DNA from: Hanleya hanleyi | Taxonomy: Eukaryota; Mollusca; Polyplacophora; Lepidopleurida; Hanleyidae | Length of the DNA: 64,000 bases | NCBI GenBank assembly: GCA_036873755.1 | Contig: JAVTVY010019461.1 | Coordinates: 1-64,000 of the forward strand | Direction: 5' to 3' | Part shown: positions 12,700-24,362 of the stretch, piece by piece | How positions within the stretch are numbered: the first letter of the stretch is position 1 | Layout of the letters: each line of letters begins with the position of its first letter | Position numbers and translations under genes: made by a program | The notes under the pieces: model-generated | Told to the model about the DNA's origin: nothing | The model's input: only the letters and a program-made list of their open reading frames with translations | The model's database searches: none

Positions 12700-12927
12700 T
12701 TGAAGGTACCACTGGAGATGATATTTGACGTCTTATATAGGTATCACTTTGAAGAAGTATTTACAGGGATCTTAGTTTTGAATGTATCTATAATTATCCC
12801 TTTAATTATCACGTATTGCAAACGTCATAATAAAGAAATCAACGGGATATTTTGCAGAATAATAAAAAAATATATATTGAAGATTTGTTGCTCGTCACGT
12901 CGTACAGATGAGCCACACAAATTGTAA
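12700..12927 (+). CDS. Possible terminal exon of a membrane protein
   Basis: A 75-codon frame ends at a stop followed at once by overlapping AATAAA signals (12925-12945). It lacks an ATG at its start (first codon TTG), so if real it is an internal or last exon. Residues about 22-43 form a hydrophobic helix (GILVLNVSIIIPLIITY) followed by a basic, cysteine-containing tail with CCSSRR near the end, as in the cytoplasmic tail of a membrane protein. The upstream acceptor (ATCAAGATAG) is weak because it lacks a pyrimidine tract. No family was recognised, and a chance frame remains possible. Confidence 0.3.
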   Translation: MKVPLEMIFDVLYRYHFEEVFTGILVLNVSIIIPLIITYCKRHNKEINGIFCRIIKKYILKICCSSRRTDEPHKL

Positions 12928-13454
12928 TAAAAATAAATAAAAATTAATACCTTATATTATTAACGTCCTCAACGACAGTAAAATAGTCGGATATGTTTCT
13001 TTAAGGGTCTAAGCTTTGCAATAGGAATCATTTAAAATAAGGTAAGTACTCCTTTAAATAGTCCGACACGCAGTTTTTTTAATTATTTTATAATACTGAT
13101 TTCTATTGAAATTAGGGTCTGTCCGTTTAACCGGCAAAATCGACTGAAATGTCCGGCAGTCAACAAACGATACTTTATACGCTCAAAATAATGAAGCACA
13201 CATCTTAGGTTAAACCTCGGACCTGGAATCCATTCTAAACTTTCCGTCGGTAGTTTATTCGAGTATTCTCGCAGCTTTCCTGAACCGAGAAGACAAATTT
13301 CCCGCCATGTTTAAATTCTTCAGCCAATGAAAAATCACTACCGCTACATTCTCCACGTTCGGGGTCGGTCTGGCAGCTAGAAGATTTTGCCGGTTAAAAG
13401 CCGGTTAAACTGGCAGACCCTACATTCAATAGAAATCAGTATTATAAAATATAT

Positions 13455-13623
13455 CGGTGTGATAGAAACGGTGGTCCCCAGAGACCAGTGTCCGGTGTCC
13501 TATGTTTTACCTAGGGCGGGCTCTGATATCCAAGTGACCCTTTTCAGATGTCAGTGTCCGGACTGGGTTAAATCATAGCAAGGGGACACTCATATCTAAG
13601 GGACCACTGTTTCTTTCACACCG
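13455..13623 (+). mobile_element. Short TIR element (MITE), copy 1
   Basis: The ends are inverted repeats of about 25 bp: CGGTGTGATAGAAACGGTGG at the left, and a right end whose complement reads CGGTGTGAAAGAAACAGTGG. A second copy lies at 18607-18800. There is no coding capacity. I could not find a convincing target-site duplication, so the superfamily is not assigned. Confidence 0.88.
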
Positions 13624-13699
13624 GTCTTGTGCCATATGATGAAGGGACTGCTGAATGGCATGTATCGAATGACCAGAAACATGTGTATCACAGCGAATA

Positions 13700-13988
13700 A
13701 CACCATGGGTATATGACAAAAACAACCCATAATCTGTTGAATCTAATATTCAAAGATATATATTGGATTTATGACATGGACACGACAGAGGAGAATCAGT
13801 TGGGAATATATCAATTGGACAGCAAGTCAAAATGTGACTGCTCGCAAGCATTGACTTGTCCATACAATTCAATAGTTTTCGCCAGCGCCCTAAACTTTAT
13901 AAACATTCCCACACTAACCGTGCGTAAAATAACCATTGAGCACGCCTATGAAAACATTATTTCTATTCTATTGCACTACCCAAATTGA
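13700..13988 (+). other. Coding-like frame of unknown nature
   Basis: About 91 codons are open up to a stop at 13986. The C-terminal half has a CDCSQALTCP motif and a mixed, protein-like composition. No good acceptor or donor bounds it, and I do not recognise the family. It starts right after the MITE at 13455-13623. It could be a broken exon or a chance frame. Confidence 0.2.
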
Positions 13989-14619
13989 TTATCAGCAAAG
14001 ATTATAATGAAAAATTGAAAACATATTTTAAACTTTGACAACCTTTCTTCCCTTTCTTGAAAAAACTTGTCCACTGATGCTCCCGTCTCGGTTGGCATCG
14101 TGCCAATGTCAGTGGACGAGTTTATGTGGTCCCTCAAATGGGGAGTGATACTGTCAGCTGTGTCAGGTGTGTGGAAATTACGTGGATGTATGTCTATTTG
14201 TGTCGCTTTGTTAATAAATTTCACAATGGAAACAACAGTTAAACTTGATAAAGAAATTTCATCTTGTAATTTATTTGTTTATTTTATTCGATTGTTACTT
14301 GTATGAAAGCAGATGTCCCTTTCCTCATCCGACTTGTGAAATGGAGTCTCCCAATGAACACCTGCACTTGACGGGTGTTGATTTCACTTAACCGTGCTAA
14401 AACGTGTAATAAATGCACGGTTAGCTCGATGTTATTGACACAAGTGTTATAGAATTGTGTCCCGATAGCTGGAGTCATCATTGGAGTAGGAAATCCATCA
14501 TCAATCCGGTCACTGAGTGACATCCTGATCTTCATGCGTATTATCTCTAATTACCTTATCGAGGAGAATCGTGCAAATGAGCAAAGCCTTCTGCTATTGT
14601 GTATTTGGACGGATTAATT

Positions 14620-14860
14620 TAAAATCGCGAGAGAGAGAATTTTCGCGTCAATAATCGAAAGATCTATTTTGTATGACAGTGTCAATTCCAAATGTGTATG
14701 AAATAAAAATATCACAAGTACAAGATGGTTTCATACAAGAGAGCAGCGGTCAACGATTTTCAATTTTCAGTGATGCCAGCAAGACATGATGACGTTCTTT
14801 ACATAAAATTCTAATCCCTGAAAATAACTTTTTAGCCAAATGTATTTCCTAGTCGTTCTC
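14620..14860 (+). repeat. Direct repeat, partner of 15590-15790
   Basis: Shares blocks such as CAAGAGAG-AGCGG-CAACG-TTTTCA and GATGCC-GCAAGACAT-ATGA with 15590-15790 in the same orientation, at about 75-80% by eye. It is an old duplication. Confidence 0.65.
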
Positions 14861-15091
14861 TGGAGTATGTATATCAGTCACGCTTTACTTGTGACTGTTC
14901 ACTTGAACACAATGGAGAAGTAAAACACGAGATATTCAAACGCCCACTAGCCCCGAGTTAAGCGGATTAAGACACAAGTTACGAAACTCAGCACCAGAGA
15001 TCTTGCATGCCGTGATCGTATTTTGCCGACAGTCACAGAATTTGAGAAACCTTGAATAGATGCGTTTCTGAATAAAATTCTGTGGAGCCGG

Positions 15092-15400
15092 TTAAAATCT
15101 CCACAGACTGCACATGATCTGCACTAACAATCTACCCAATGCCCGAAATAGACGTCCATCGTGCTCTTCTGTGGTCGATGCAAATATGATTAAGCCATCC
15201 ATATAGACAACCAGCTCCTTCAGCTTCACATCGCCAACACAGTATTTCCTGAGCCGCTGAAATGTCGAGTCGAGCCGAATGGGCAAACGAATACCGTTTA
15301 CGAAGCTGAGGCGGGATCCAAGCCTCACTACGCACTTTATCTTAGATTGATATCGGGAATCCCGCCTTGTCATGACACGGTGCGCGGTGCTCTCTCTATT
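15092..15400 (-). pseudogene. Ty3/Gypsy reverse-transcriptase fragment
   Basis: The minus frame reads STFQRLRKYC, then LKELVVYMDGLIIFASTTEE, then HDGRLFRALGRL. This is the palm of a Gypsy-type RT: the 'atFQrlm' helix, the catalytic 'YLDD' strand and 'S.t.eeH..rL..v..rl'. The catalytic box is changed from YLDD to YMDG, so the copy cannot work. The upstream fingers are corrupted and split between two frames. No LTR, primer-binding site or other pol domain was found nearby. It is a short relic. Confidence 0.8.
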
Positions 15401-15589
15401 AGTCATAATATTTTGATTTCCCCCCTTCCTGCTCCGTATTTTCGAAAGTATTTACATTTATGGCCATATTAAGGAAATGATGCCTGTCCGATCAGGAAAA
15501 TTCCTGATTTCGCGAGCAGCTGACCATGTCAGTACAAATTACAAGCGTCTGGTCCGTCATTCATAATTCAGCCGTCGTCCGTTAGAGAA

Positions 15590-15790
15590 TATCCGCGCCC
15601 ATAATCCAAAGACCTATTCCATATTCCATATAACAGTATTAGCACCAAATTCAAAAAGACAATCATAGTATACATAAACATAGGCTTGTTTCCGGCAAGA
15701 GAGAAGCGGCCAACAGTTTTCAATGATGCCGGCAAGACATCATGATGTTCCAAAAATATCAAATCCGTATCGCTGATCAATATTCTTAAT
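15590..15790 (+). repeat. Direct repeat, partner of 14620-14860
   Basis: Second copy of the duplication described at 14620-14860. Together the pair brackets the Gypsy fragment. Confidence 0.65.
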
Positions 15791-15911
15791 CCAAAATATT
15801 CGTTGTAAAGTCGTCATCTAAAGAAAAGCACTGAAAGGGAGCAAGATCAGGCAATTGTCTTAGGGGGCTGAGACGAAAGATATTCGCATCGCTCAATGGG
15901 AATGCCGCTCT

Positions 15912-16217
15912 TTGGTATGCTCCAAAGTCAAACTACTAACGAGTGACGATCCAACGCACACGAGTAAGCTACATCCCGGTAATTTTGATTGGACTGATGA
16001 AGAGCTGTTACTAAAGGCACTGTCACCAGAGATTGAAAGACAGAAGAATCCAGGCACCAACAACTGTCCCACGTACAGACTGCACTTAGTGTCTAGACTG
16101 CGTGTCTTCGGGATTTGTGTGCCAGCAAGAGACACACAGACTATTACATGCCTTGACGATCTGGCTACAATGGTTGGCCTGATTATGCAACGTGTCGCCA
16201 TATTGTTTCGGGTGTGA
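15912..16217 (+). other. Unassigned 101-codon frame
   Basis: It opens with ATG and has a protein-like composition in its middle (for example NFDWTDEELLLKALSPEIER, then CLDDLATMVGLIMQRVAIL). No known domain, no TATA box and no clear splice sites are visible. The opposite strand is also open for most of this span, which weakens the case. A transposon-derived fragment is possible. Confidence 0.25.
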
Positions 16218-16219
16218 TA

Positions 16220-18000
16220 GTCTGGATCCCTTAGGTTAGCATAAACCAATGACCTCATCCCAGACTACACATATGTGTTCTCTAGTCACTCACTCATTTG
16301 TTTATCAAGTAAACAAAGCCCCCAAAATGAACACAAAACTCAATGTTTGGTCTTTAAATTCATGCCACACATAATTTTCAAATATTATCTATCACTACAC
16401 CTCTGATGAAGTTAAACGCATACAACTCGATATCACACGCCATCACACAGGTAGAATATATCTGCGCTATATCGGAACATCCCTTCGAAATAATTATATA
16501 CAAGTAAAAGTAACCTAAACAAAAACGCCTGCCGCCGGCCAGGATCAACCTTCCGACCAAACTCAGTCATAATAAGGAGGAAATATGCCTCCAGTCCTTT
16601 GTGAATCGGCGTACGGTACTCTTTGGGGGTAGAGCGGTTACTCATTAAATTAATAACCTATTACCACAAACAATAACACAATCAGTGAAAACAAATATAT
16701 ATGCAAAAATAAATCAAATCATAAACAGCACAAACAATATCCAAATCTCGGTACACAAAGCCTACACCAGTAATAGTGGTGTAAAAGTGGGGTTTCTAAT
16801 CCACTGTGAAGCTGTGGAGCTGCTCGGCACGACGTCACACATACCGAAATAGATCGGCTAATTACAGAACGTAATAGCACGAGGACTTGTCATAAGTTAG
16901 TTAAGTCGGCTAAATATAGAATGCCACGCTTTGCCAAGGGAGGCGGCATTTTCACGTTTCACGCTCGCGGCGAAATCAGAGCGGTGTTCGACCTCTACAA
17001 TACCTGAGATATATCAGGGTATTTCCAACCTTTTATATTGTGTACGAGCCCGCGGCCGAGATGACAACGTACCAGCCTTCGGTGCCGCCACTTCTGGTTC
17101 GAATCCCATGTTGTCATGGGGATTCCCCTTCTTTCGCTGCATGGGACTATGCTATGCTAAGGTTTAGGTTTTTAGGTTTAGGTTTTTATTGGAATCCATG
17201 GTCAGTCACAATAAGACTGTTTTACAATGGAGCCGTCGAAGCATATAACATTGAAGTGCCTGGGGCGCATTCAAATAGGATTGACTTCTAAGCTCAAAGG
17301 TCATTTGACTTCTGGAAATTACCGGACATTCCTGATGATGACCTGACACTTCCGGAGATTCCCGGATTTTTCCTGTGATTCAGACGAAACGACAGCAAGC
17401 GTATTTGAAGTCTCATTGACTTTGGCATGGGCCTAATTTCTGTCCGCGGAGGCTTTCCAAAGGAACCGGAAGTGACCGCAACACCGCAACGAAGGTGACC
17501 ACATCACCGAGGATGAATACCAAAGGTCATTTCCGGTTACGTGACCTGTCGGAATTATAGAGGCCTTAAACTCCACTTGAGCTCCACGATAGTAGGTCAA
17601 TACGCGCTCATTCGCTCATTTATTACTAATTAGAGATGTCTCTTTTGGTAATATCATATTCACGTTATAAGTCAAATACTACACTAGCTTTCCGTCATTT
17701 CCAAGCGAAAGTTCTTCAAATCGTAAACGCACGTGAAAGCCAATCCAGATATGAGCGTACCAACACAGTGCAGCGAGGAGTTTCTTTGATGTCTGTGTGA
17801 TCCCCAAATATGGCAATCGGTGGTTGTATTGATTTCAATCAGGAAATGTTAATATCCTTCAAATAGTCAATCAAATTTGAAATTTTGAAGAGATGATACT
17901 TATCCTGTGCACCACGGAATATTCATAGAGCTATGATATCAACAAGATCGTATTCCGATGAGAAAATGTGTGATATTCGACCAAGACAACGTGTAGTGTT
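16220..18000. other. No gene recognised; one tRNA-like B box
   Basis: Mostly unassigned AT-rich DNA. GGTTCGAATCCC at 17096-17107 is a perfect Pol III B-box-like word, and the sequence before it loosely resembles a degraded tRNA-derived SINE head (about 17030-17120). Without a matching A box this stays a suggestion. TTTAGG words at 17160-17188 are short and not a telomere. Confidence 0.4.
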
Positions 18001-18017
18001 CGACTGGGTATGCGAAG

Positions 18018-18245
18018 ATGGGTACGGTAATTCCCCTAATAATTCAATCACCGGAAAGTGCAGCAAAAATGGCATAAATCTGGCAATATTCTTCATGACA
18101 CCAGCTACAAAGTGTCACATTTTGTCATTATATGACTTTTCTTCAATTTGAATGAAGAATGGGAATGTTACTTTTTCTCTGTGTTTGTATAACAGAGTTG
18201 AAAAGTGAACTTCTGTGATTGAATTATTAGGGGAATAACCGTAAT
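18018..18245. repeat. Inverted repeat with 30-bp arms
   Basis: GTAATTCCCCTAATAATTCA near 18026 faces its complement near 18213, with a spacer of about 155 bases. It is probably a small fold-back element. No target duplication was identified. Confidence 0.7.
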
Positions 18246-18606
18246 GTAAGTTGGACTGGTTCAGTTGTGTTACACAGTGGCTTGATATGCAGTGGGTATC
18301 TTCGTCGATTGTTAAAAAAATATATCTGTTCTTTTTAGGAATAAAACAATTTCGCACCTTTTCATATACACTTCTGCTTCTGGCATGAGGGAATGGGGCA
18401 GATCAATGCCTTGAACTGGAGTCTTGTCAGAGGCTGAAACAACCTTATTCCTCATAAGAATGCACGTAGAAACTATACCGTTAATCGATGATCAGTTTGA
18501 AACTACCTGGTGAATTATATCGTATATACAGAGATTAGATCTGTTCTTTTCGTTCGACTTGACAAAAAATAACTAATGTGGTATGGTAACGGCTACTTTC
18601 TCAGAT

Positions 18607-18800
18607 CCGGTGTGATAGAAACGGTGGCCCCCAGTGATAGAAACGGTGGCCCCCAGAGACCATTGTCCGGTCTCCCTATGTTTTACCTAGGGCGGGCTCT
18701 GATATCCAAGTGACCCTTTTCAGATGTCAGTGTCCGGGCTGGATTAAATCTTAGCAAGCGGACTCTCATATCTGAGGGACCACCGTTTCTTCCACACCGG
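18607..18800 (+). mobile_element. Short TIR element (MITE), copy 2
   Basis: Same family as 13455-13623, with the same termini and the shared core ACCTAGGGCGGGCTCTGATA. Its left terminus carries an internal 22-bp tandem duplication of GTGATAGAAACGGTGGCCCC, a copying slip specific to this copy. Confidence 0.88.
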
Positions 18801-19204
18801 TTTGCAACAGGTTATCGAGGCACGAAACTCATACAATGTTACTCTCCACAACATCGAGTTTCGTGTTATGACAGAAATGCATGTTCTAGGAAACAATATC
18901 CATTTTCAGATATTCTCTTAAGGAACATGGGTCTGAATTGACTTGCAAATCAGGAAAAAATGTCTTAGCTGTGATAAAAGATAGGACCCTGACATTTATT
19001 TCTAGCGGACAATCTGTCCTTTGACACCGGTGTAAATTAAATCGGTTTTGAGCAAGAATCGTTTTTCACAAAAAAAACCAACAAAACACTGTCTTCACAA
19101 AAAAACAAATTCTTCACAATGGACTATTCATGAAGATTAGTACTCGCCAAAGTAACATCTCTCACTCTGTCGTATTTCTGTCAGGCTGGGTTTGATATTT
19201 CCCT

Positions 19205-19766
19205 TCAACTGTCCTGAAAGTGATAGTAAACATTCAAGTAAACGTTTCATCAAAAGAAAGACCATTGCAAACAGTGTCGAAACATATTTATTGTAATTTA
19301 TTTCAAACTGTGTATGCACTTTCCAATGCTTGATTCAAGCTTAAGGTGTGTATACTTTGAGTTTCAACACATACACTCACTGTTCCAATGTTTCACCAAA
19401 ATCGGGGAAATTAAATGCAAGATTCAAATTGAATTGACACTTATGAGTTACCATCTGCCAGATTTTGGTGAAACATGCACATTGGAACAGTGAATCTGTG
19501 TTGAAACTCAAAGTATACACACCTTAAGACTGAATCAAGCATTGGAAAGTGCACACACAGTTTGAAATATATGTATTAAGGCAGTGTGACGTCACCGGAC
19601 CTAAATATGACTGCAACAGACCACCATAGAATACCATGCTTTATTTGCAGTTTACTCTGTGTAATAAAATCGTAAAAAATTACAATAAATATTTTCCGAC
19701 AATGTTTGCAAGGGTCTTTCATTTGATGGAAACTTTACTTGAGGGTTTACGATCACTTGAAAGAAA
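19205..19766. mobile_element. Fold-back element with long arms
   Basis: The left arm (about 19205-19403) and right arm (about 19461-19766) are inverted copies. They share CCAATGCTTGATTCA, AAGGTGTGTATACTTTGAGT and TTATTGTAATTT blocks. The right arm has an extra stretch of about 85 bases (near 19580-19665) that the left arm lacks. Both arms carry a short frame reading NYNKY..T.FA.VF.LM..LLE, which reflects the duplication. No transposase is visible. Confidence 0.8.
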
Positions 19767-19860
19767 AGCCCAAGGAGCCGATCCTTACACGTGCGTGATG
19801 ATTTCTTTTTTAAAGGACTACCTGCTGAGATCATGGGCATTTAAAAGCATTTTCCTTTCA

Positions 19861-20197
19861 GACCACCGTGATAGATTATAATGGACGATTCGACCACCAT
19901 AGCTTATCATGGACGATCAGACCACCATATTTCATAATGGACGATCAGACCACCATAGTCTATTACAGACGATCAGACTATCATATTTCATAATGGACGA
20001 TCAGACCACCATAGTCTATTACAGACGATCAGACTACCATATTTTATCATGGGCGATGAGACCACCATGTTTTATCACGAACGATCAGGACCCAATAGTT
20101 TATCATGGACGTTCAGACCACGATATTTTATGATGGACGATCAGACCACCATACTGTATCATGGACGATCCGACCACCACAGATTATCATGGAGGAT
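19861..20197 (+). repeat. 28-bp minisatellite
   Basis: About twelve imperfect copies of a 28-bp unit containing GACCACCATA and TCATGGACGATCA. The unit length is not a multiple of three, so the open frame across it (19909-20133) cycles through three phases and is not a gene. Confidence 0.95.
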
Positions 20198-20819
20198 GCG
20201 GTATGAATGAAGAATCCAGGGGCCGCCGGTTTATTATAATTATACTTTCCCCGAATATCAGTCTATATTTCAGACACAATGGGGTTATAATAGTACACGA
20301 AGGAAATGGAATACTGCGACCGGATTCTCTCACAGGGTGAAAGGAGAGTTATGAACAACATGTCAATCATCAACGCATTCATGAAATCGACGATAAATAA
20401 AGCCACACAGGAGAGAGGTATGAAAACAGGTGATATTGTAGGTCAACTTTCTCGTATTACGAAGTAAACACTATTCATATTTATGATAAACAGGGTGGTA
20501 GTTCTATACTTTCGAATAATATTAAACATCGACGCTTTGAAAATATTATTGTAAAAAACTGTACCTGCGCGCGCGAAGGCAAATCTGCTCGCAGATGTGA
20601 GCAGATATTGGTTTTCTCTCGTAGTTCACCTTTCTTCAAACACCAAGTAGACTTTTTTGAACGACTGCTATAGCTGCTGCCCCCCACTCACGATTGAGGA
20701 TAAAAAAAAATCTTTTATTAGTCAGTTTTAGTATCCACATTATTCCTTGTTTCTTTTAAGTGTAGTTTTAAATTTAGAAATTGTATCACCAACTGCAGAA
20801 TGATTGATTTCTCACCATA

Positions 20820-21000
20820 GCGACGTTGAGCTCGGTCAATACTTGGACGAGTGACCGGGTCCTGCACTGGCTGGGCTGATCAGTGTCCAGGGTAATAGGA
20901 ACTGTGGACACTCTTGTGTTCTGGCACATGCAGGCACCGTCGTGATATGACTGGAAAAATAATGTTGAAAACGACGTTAAGTCCTACACACTCACTCACC
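20820..21000 (+). mobile_element. SINE-like 3' end, mollusc type
   Basis: The segment GACTGGAAAAATAATGTTGA, then AAACGACGTTAAGTCC, ends in CTCACTCACC. The same end type occurs at 52225-52320 (plus) and, in reverse, near 21615-21665 and 60150-60210. I recall this GCGTTAAA...TCACTCACTC ending as very common in mollusc genomes. The head of the element is not clear. Confidence 0.6.
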
Positions 21001-21084
21001 TTTTTGCACTGATTTTACACGAGAATCTGTTTTACAGCTGTTAAACAGATTCTCGTGTAAAATCAGTGCAAAAAGGTGAGTGAG
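20991..21084. repeat. 94-bp near-perfect palindrome
   Basis: Bases 20991-21037 and 21038-21084 are inverted copies. The only mismatch I find is one T-T pair next to the central ACAGCTGT. The palindrome begins exactly in the CTCACTCACC tail of the SINE-like element and so duplicates that tail in inverted form. Palindromes this perfect with no spacer are unstable, so it is likely young or an assembly artefact. Confidence 0.97.
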
Positions 21085-21249
21085 AGTTCGGCCTGAACTC
21101 TGGTGTAAATTGCATGGAGTAATTGCTTAGGCTCCTATCTAATAACCTAGGTTGACATCTTTTCCTGATTTGCAACTCAGGTATGACATATTTTTCTATA
21201 GAGAAACATTTGTAAAGGCACGTTTTTTTCCTGAGTATTTGTTGTTAAA

Positions 21250-21534
21250 ATGGTGAAGAATGAAGCTAGCGCTTGGTCGGCGTCGGGCCTCACAGACTTC
21301 TCTTTTGAAAAAGAACTTGTATTCTACCAATATTTTCACAGTTTGGGCCGTTTCTTTCATGTGAACAGCTACCGGTATCATTTTCCATCACATTTACGAG
21401 CTGCTTTTAATTCTTTCCTTTCACATCGGCTTAAATTTGACATTCATCAATCAGCCATCGTCCTCAAGTATTTACAACATTTACGTCTGTTATCACAGTT
21501 ATTGTGTCCAGTCTATGACGATACGGCTGCGTAA
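21250..21534 (+). other. Unassigned 94-codon frame
   Basis: ATG-initiated, with a helical-looking C-terminal part (SFLSHRLKFDIHQSAIVLKY). No known motif, promoter or splice site is visible. It is listed only because the composition is protein-like, and it may be a chance frame. Confidence 0.2.
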
Positions 21535-21614
21535 CTCAGCTCGTCCAAGCTAGGATTAAGCCTGTCCATGTAACCCCATGAATTGAGCTAGCCTCGAGGT
21601 TTGAGCGAGTCATC

Positions 21615-21665
21615 AATAAGGATTAACGTCGCTTTCAACAACGACGGTGTGCTTATACTTGCGAC
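21615..21665 (-). mobile_element. SINE-like 3' end, reverse copy
   Basis: ATTAACGTCGCTTTCAACAA is the complement of the TTGTTGAAAGCGGCGTTAAA ending seen at 52270. Confidence 0.5.
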
Positions 21666-22859
21666 AGAGCGATCCTGATGCCGCCGTGTTATAATTTTGA
21701 CTCATTTTTTGCCTTATTTTGCCTTGAGCGGACACGAAACAGCGTCCAGTCACATTATCCTAACACCAATCCAACCTTTCCTTGATCTATCCGTTTTATG
21801 CTGAGCGCCAGACGATGAAGAAACAAGGTTCCGACTGTGCTCGGTATCGACCACAGGACCTCCCACTTTCGCGTGACACTCTAACTATCACATCATCGCA
21901 ATTTCTCGAGCTGGGCAAAAGTATAGACACACTTTATGAAATATGACCCTAATATGATTTGTGTGTGAGCAAGATGCCATATAAATGAAGTTCAAGAACA
22001 AATCATGAGATGACAGCAGCAGAATGTGAAATTGATACATATTCGCGTTCGCAGTTGTGACGTTTATCTGTGGGGCGTTGTACCGGCTGATTCTCAGAGT
22101 CTACCGATACTGAGAGCTACCCACTGATAGTCAGGCTGAAAGTTCGGCTTCTGATAGTCAGGCTACGTTCCGTGGAATCCTGCGTGAGGAAGAAGAGGAA
22201 CCCACCTTTTGGGATAGTATTGTGTCAGCTCGGCTATTGATATTCACGCCACGGATTTCGCGGACGCCAGACAGAATACCTCACAGCAGACGTACAATGA
22301 ACACTTAGCCTGTTTCTCCTAGAAATGAAGAAAGATCCTATGCACATAACCATCATGAAAAAACCAAGGGTCACTTGCTAGCGGATATGGAGTTACCACC
22401 CACCGAGGCCATAAAAAAATGTGGTCAAAATGCGAGAAGAGCTGTTCCCCAAGACGCTTAGGTGTGGACTCAAGCCAACGGACGATGAACACGGACAAGA
22501 GTGAACATCGCCGACGAGGCGGCAACAAGGGCTTCTCAAAAAGGTGTTTCTCAATGGACAAGAGTAACCATGATGATGATGTTACATAAAGGCAATAAAC
22601 ACTATAATATGGATACCTAGGGTGGCTTTACCATCTTGGATAAGATGGAACATCGGAGATAATAAAACTATATTAAAATTTGCGAACTTGTTGTCGTTGA
22701 TATATTTTCCTTTTTCATGTTTAACGCGCCCAGACAATAGGGGATAGGTATAGGTGTGTGTAGGTGATCTTACTTCCAGTGTTAGGGCGTCACAACCGAA
22801 ATTAACTAACGCTAATTGATTCTAATTAATCTCTCAGTGTCCATAAATCCGCTACATTT

Positions 22860-23390
22860 GAACCACATATGGCTCACATGTCGCCAAAAACTCCCACAAT
22901 AGACTGCTATTTTTTTACTACTCCTCAACTGCGCACGTCCGTGATGTCGTCACCCAACAGGAGAGTAAATTACTATATTACTGCCCAGACACGAGCCGTG
23001 ACGTCGAAGAAGTGATTGGCAAGGCATTTTCTGTATGGCCAGTGTCCATCGTACTACGATGGATTGCCCAAATCAATCTATCCATCCACCCTTGAGAATG
23101 ACAAACATCCCACACCTAATCAAATCTCAAATGCCCTTTCTATACTACGCATGCGCGTATGGGCCACATCTCGAAAAATTCCCATAACAGACTGCTCTTT
23201 CTATACTACTGCACGAGTGCGGATGCGCACAATAACGACACAGTTCAATGTTACCACAATAATCTTGCTTCACCCAACGGGCGTTTCACGAGAATATCAG
23301 GCGTGACACATTTGGACCACGTTTGACCCACATCTCGCTAAACACTCCTACAACAGGCCTCCCTACCGAGTGCCCATGTATATGCCCATG
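22860..23390 (+). repeat. Three spaced copies of a 60-70 bp repeat
   Basis: Units near 22868, 23160 and 23326 share a 'CACAT-TCGC-AAA-CTCC-ACAA-AG' pattern, and the first two continue into GACTGCT...TACTAC. The spacing is uneven, so this is a dispersed local family rather than a regular array. Confidence 0.65.
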
Positions 23391-23639
23391 CTAGTGTTTC
23401 AGGCTATGGTTGGCCGTTTTCCAGATTTTTTTCCCCAAGACCGAATTTTACATGCCCCCACTTGTCTTCGTGTAGACATGGCGCTATCGCTCGTCATCCG
23501 AACTATTGAATTTCTTTCACCTTCAATCGGTGCTGAGCTATTGTGAATCCCGTCCAGGTCTCGTGACTGTGTCGCTTGTGTACCGTCAGCCAATTTGCTT
23601 CTGCTATGACAAAATCAGACTTGTCCAGACATATTTATT

Positions 23640-24045
23640 CATTTATTCATACCAATATGCCATTTGCGTACACCTCGCCATCCATAAGATGGCTTGCGAA
23701 TCGTGTCGCCATTATTTTGTCTGAGCTTACAAAAGATACAGATATGAATAACTTCCGTATCATCCAAGAGGTGTTGTAGATCTGTAATTTTGAACAAGTA
23801 GGACATCACATGACTCGAAAATGGCGGGTTACGTTGGGGTTACGTCGGTACAATTTAGCTGATTGGCTGACAACATCACGTGCTGTGCATTTCGGGGAAT
23901 TCCCTCACACAGTTGCTGAAAGTAGGCTGGAAATGGATACACACGATCCCAGGGTCAGTCTTATCGTAGTTGACCCAGATGGTTACAGGGTGACCAATAT
24001 GCATGCGCAACCGGAAGTGCGCACTCCACTGGCAATTCAACGAAC
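23640..24045 (+). repeat. Dispersed repeat family R1, copy 2
   Basis: Plus-strand copy of the family at 735-1175. Compared with copy 1 it has lost about 120 bases in the middle (after CGCCATTATT). It keeps the distal block with GGATACACACGATCCCAGGG. Confidence 0.85.
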
Positions 24046-24265
24046 CTGCAACTAATGAGACGAATATATGAAATAACTGCAAGCTACCAAATATTAAAAA
24101 CAATACCAAAGTCGCCTCTTCGAGCTTGTAATAAATAGAACGATTCAGGTACTGGGAAAAGACAAGTTTAATGCAACATTTTATTTTCCAAAGACAGTTT
24201 AGACACCCTGTACATGGCGCACTGGCAAGCACCATTTCAACATATATATATATCTTGTGCGTCAA

Positions 24266-24362
24266 TCTAATGAAAATTATATCCTGTCTGCTCTCCTGTT
24301 TGGATATGTCGCTTGTGGGCGACATATACGATTGGGGAGCATTGATAAGATATTAATTTATT
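24266..24362 (+). mobile_element. Hairpin MITE family M1, intact copy
   Basis: Inverted arms: AATCTAATGAAAATTATATC at the left, and a right end containing GATATTAATTTATTAAGATT. A central hairpin TATGTCGC...GCGACATA encloses a short loop. Relatives lie at 31376-31466 and, split in two, at 47843-48308. Confidence 0.8.

Noticed and set aside
13976..14535. Three overlapping frames of 79-83 codons on both strands
   Set aside because: Antisense shadows of one another, with no recognisable domain or bounded exon.
17160..17190. Telomere-like TTTAGG words
   Set aside because: Only a few imperfect copies; internal and too short. The CCCTAACCCTAACCC at 39551-39565 is likewise two and a half units inside a transposon.
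16931..17291. Frames over a GC-rich patch with possible Pol III boxes
   Set aside because: A perfect B-box word is present, but I cannot find an A box at the right distance or flanking duplications, so I did not call a SINE.
19909..20133. 74-codon Asp/His-rich frame
   Set aside because: Produced by the 28-bp minisatellite cycling through phases.
23876..24325. 149-codon frame on the minus strand, among the longest in the window
   Set aside because: About half of it is antisense to dispersed repeat R1 and it also crosses the start of a MITE; it has no motif or splice support.
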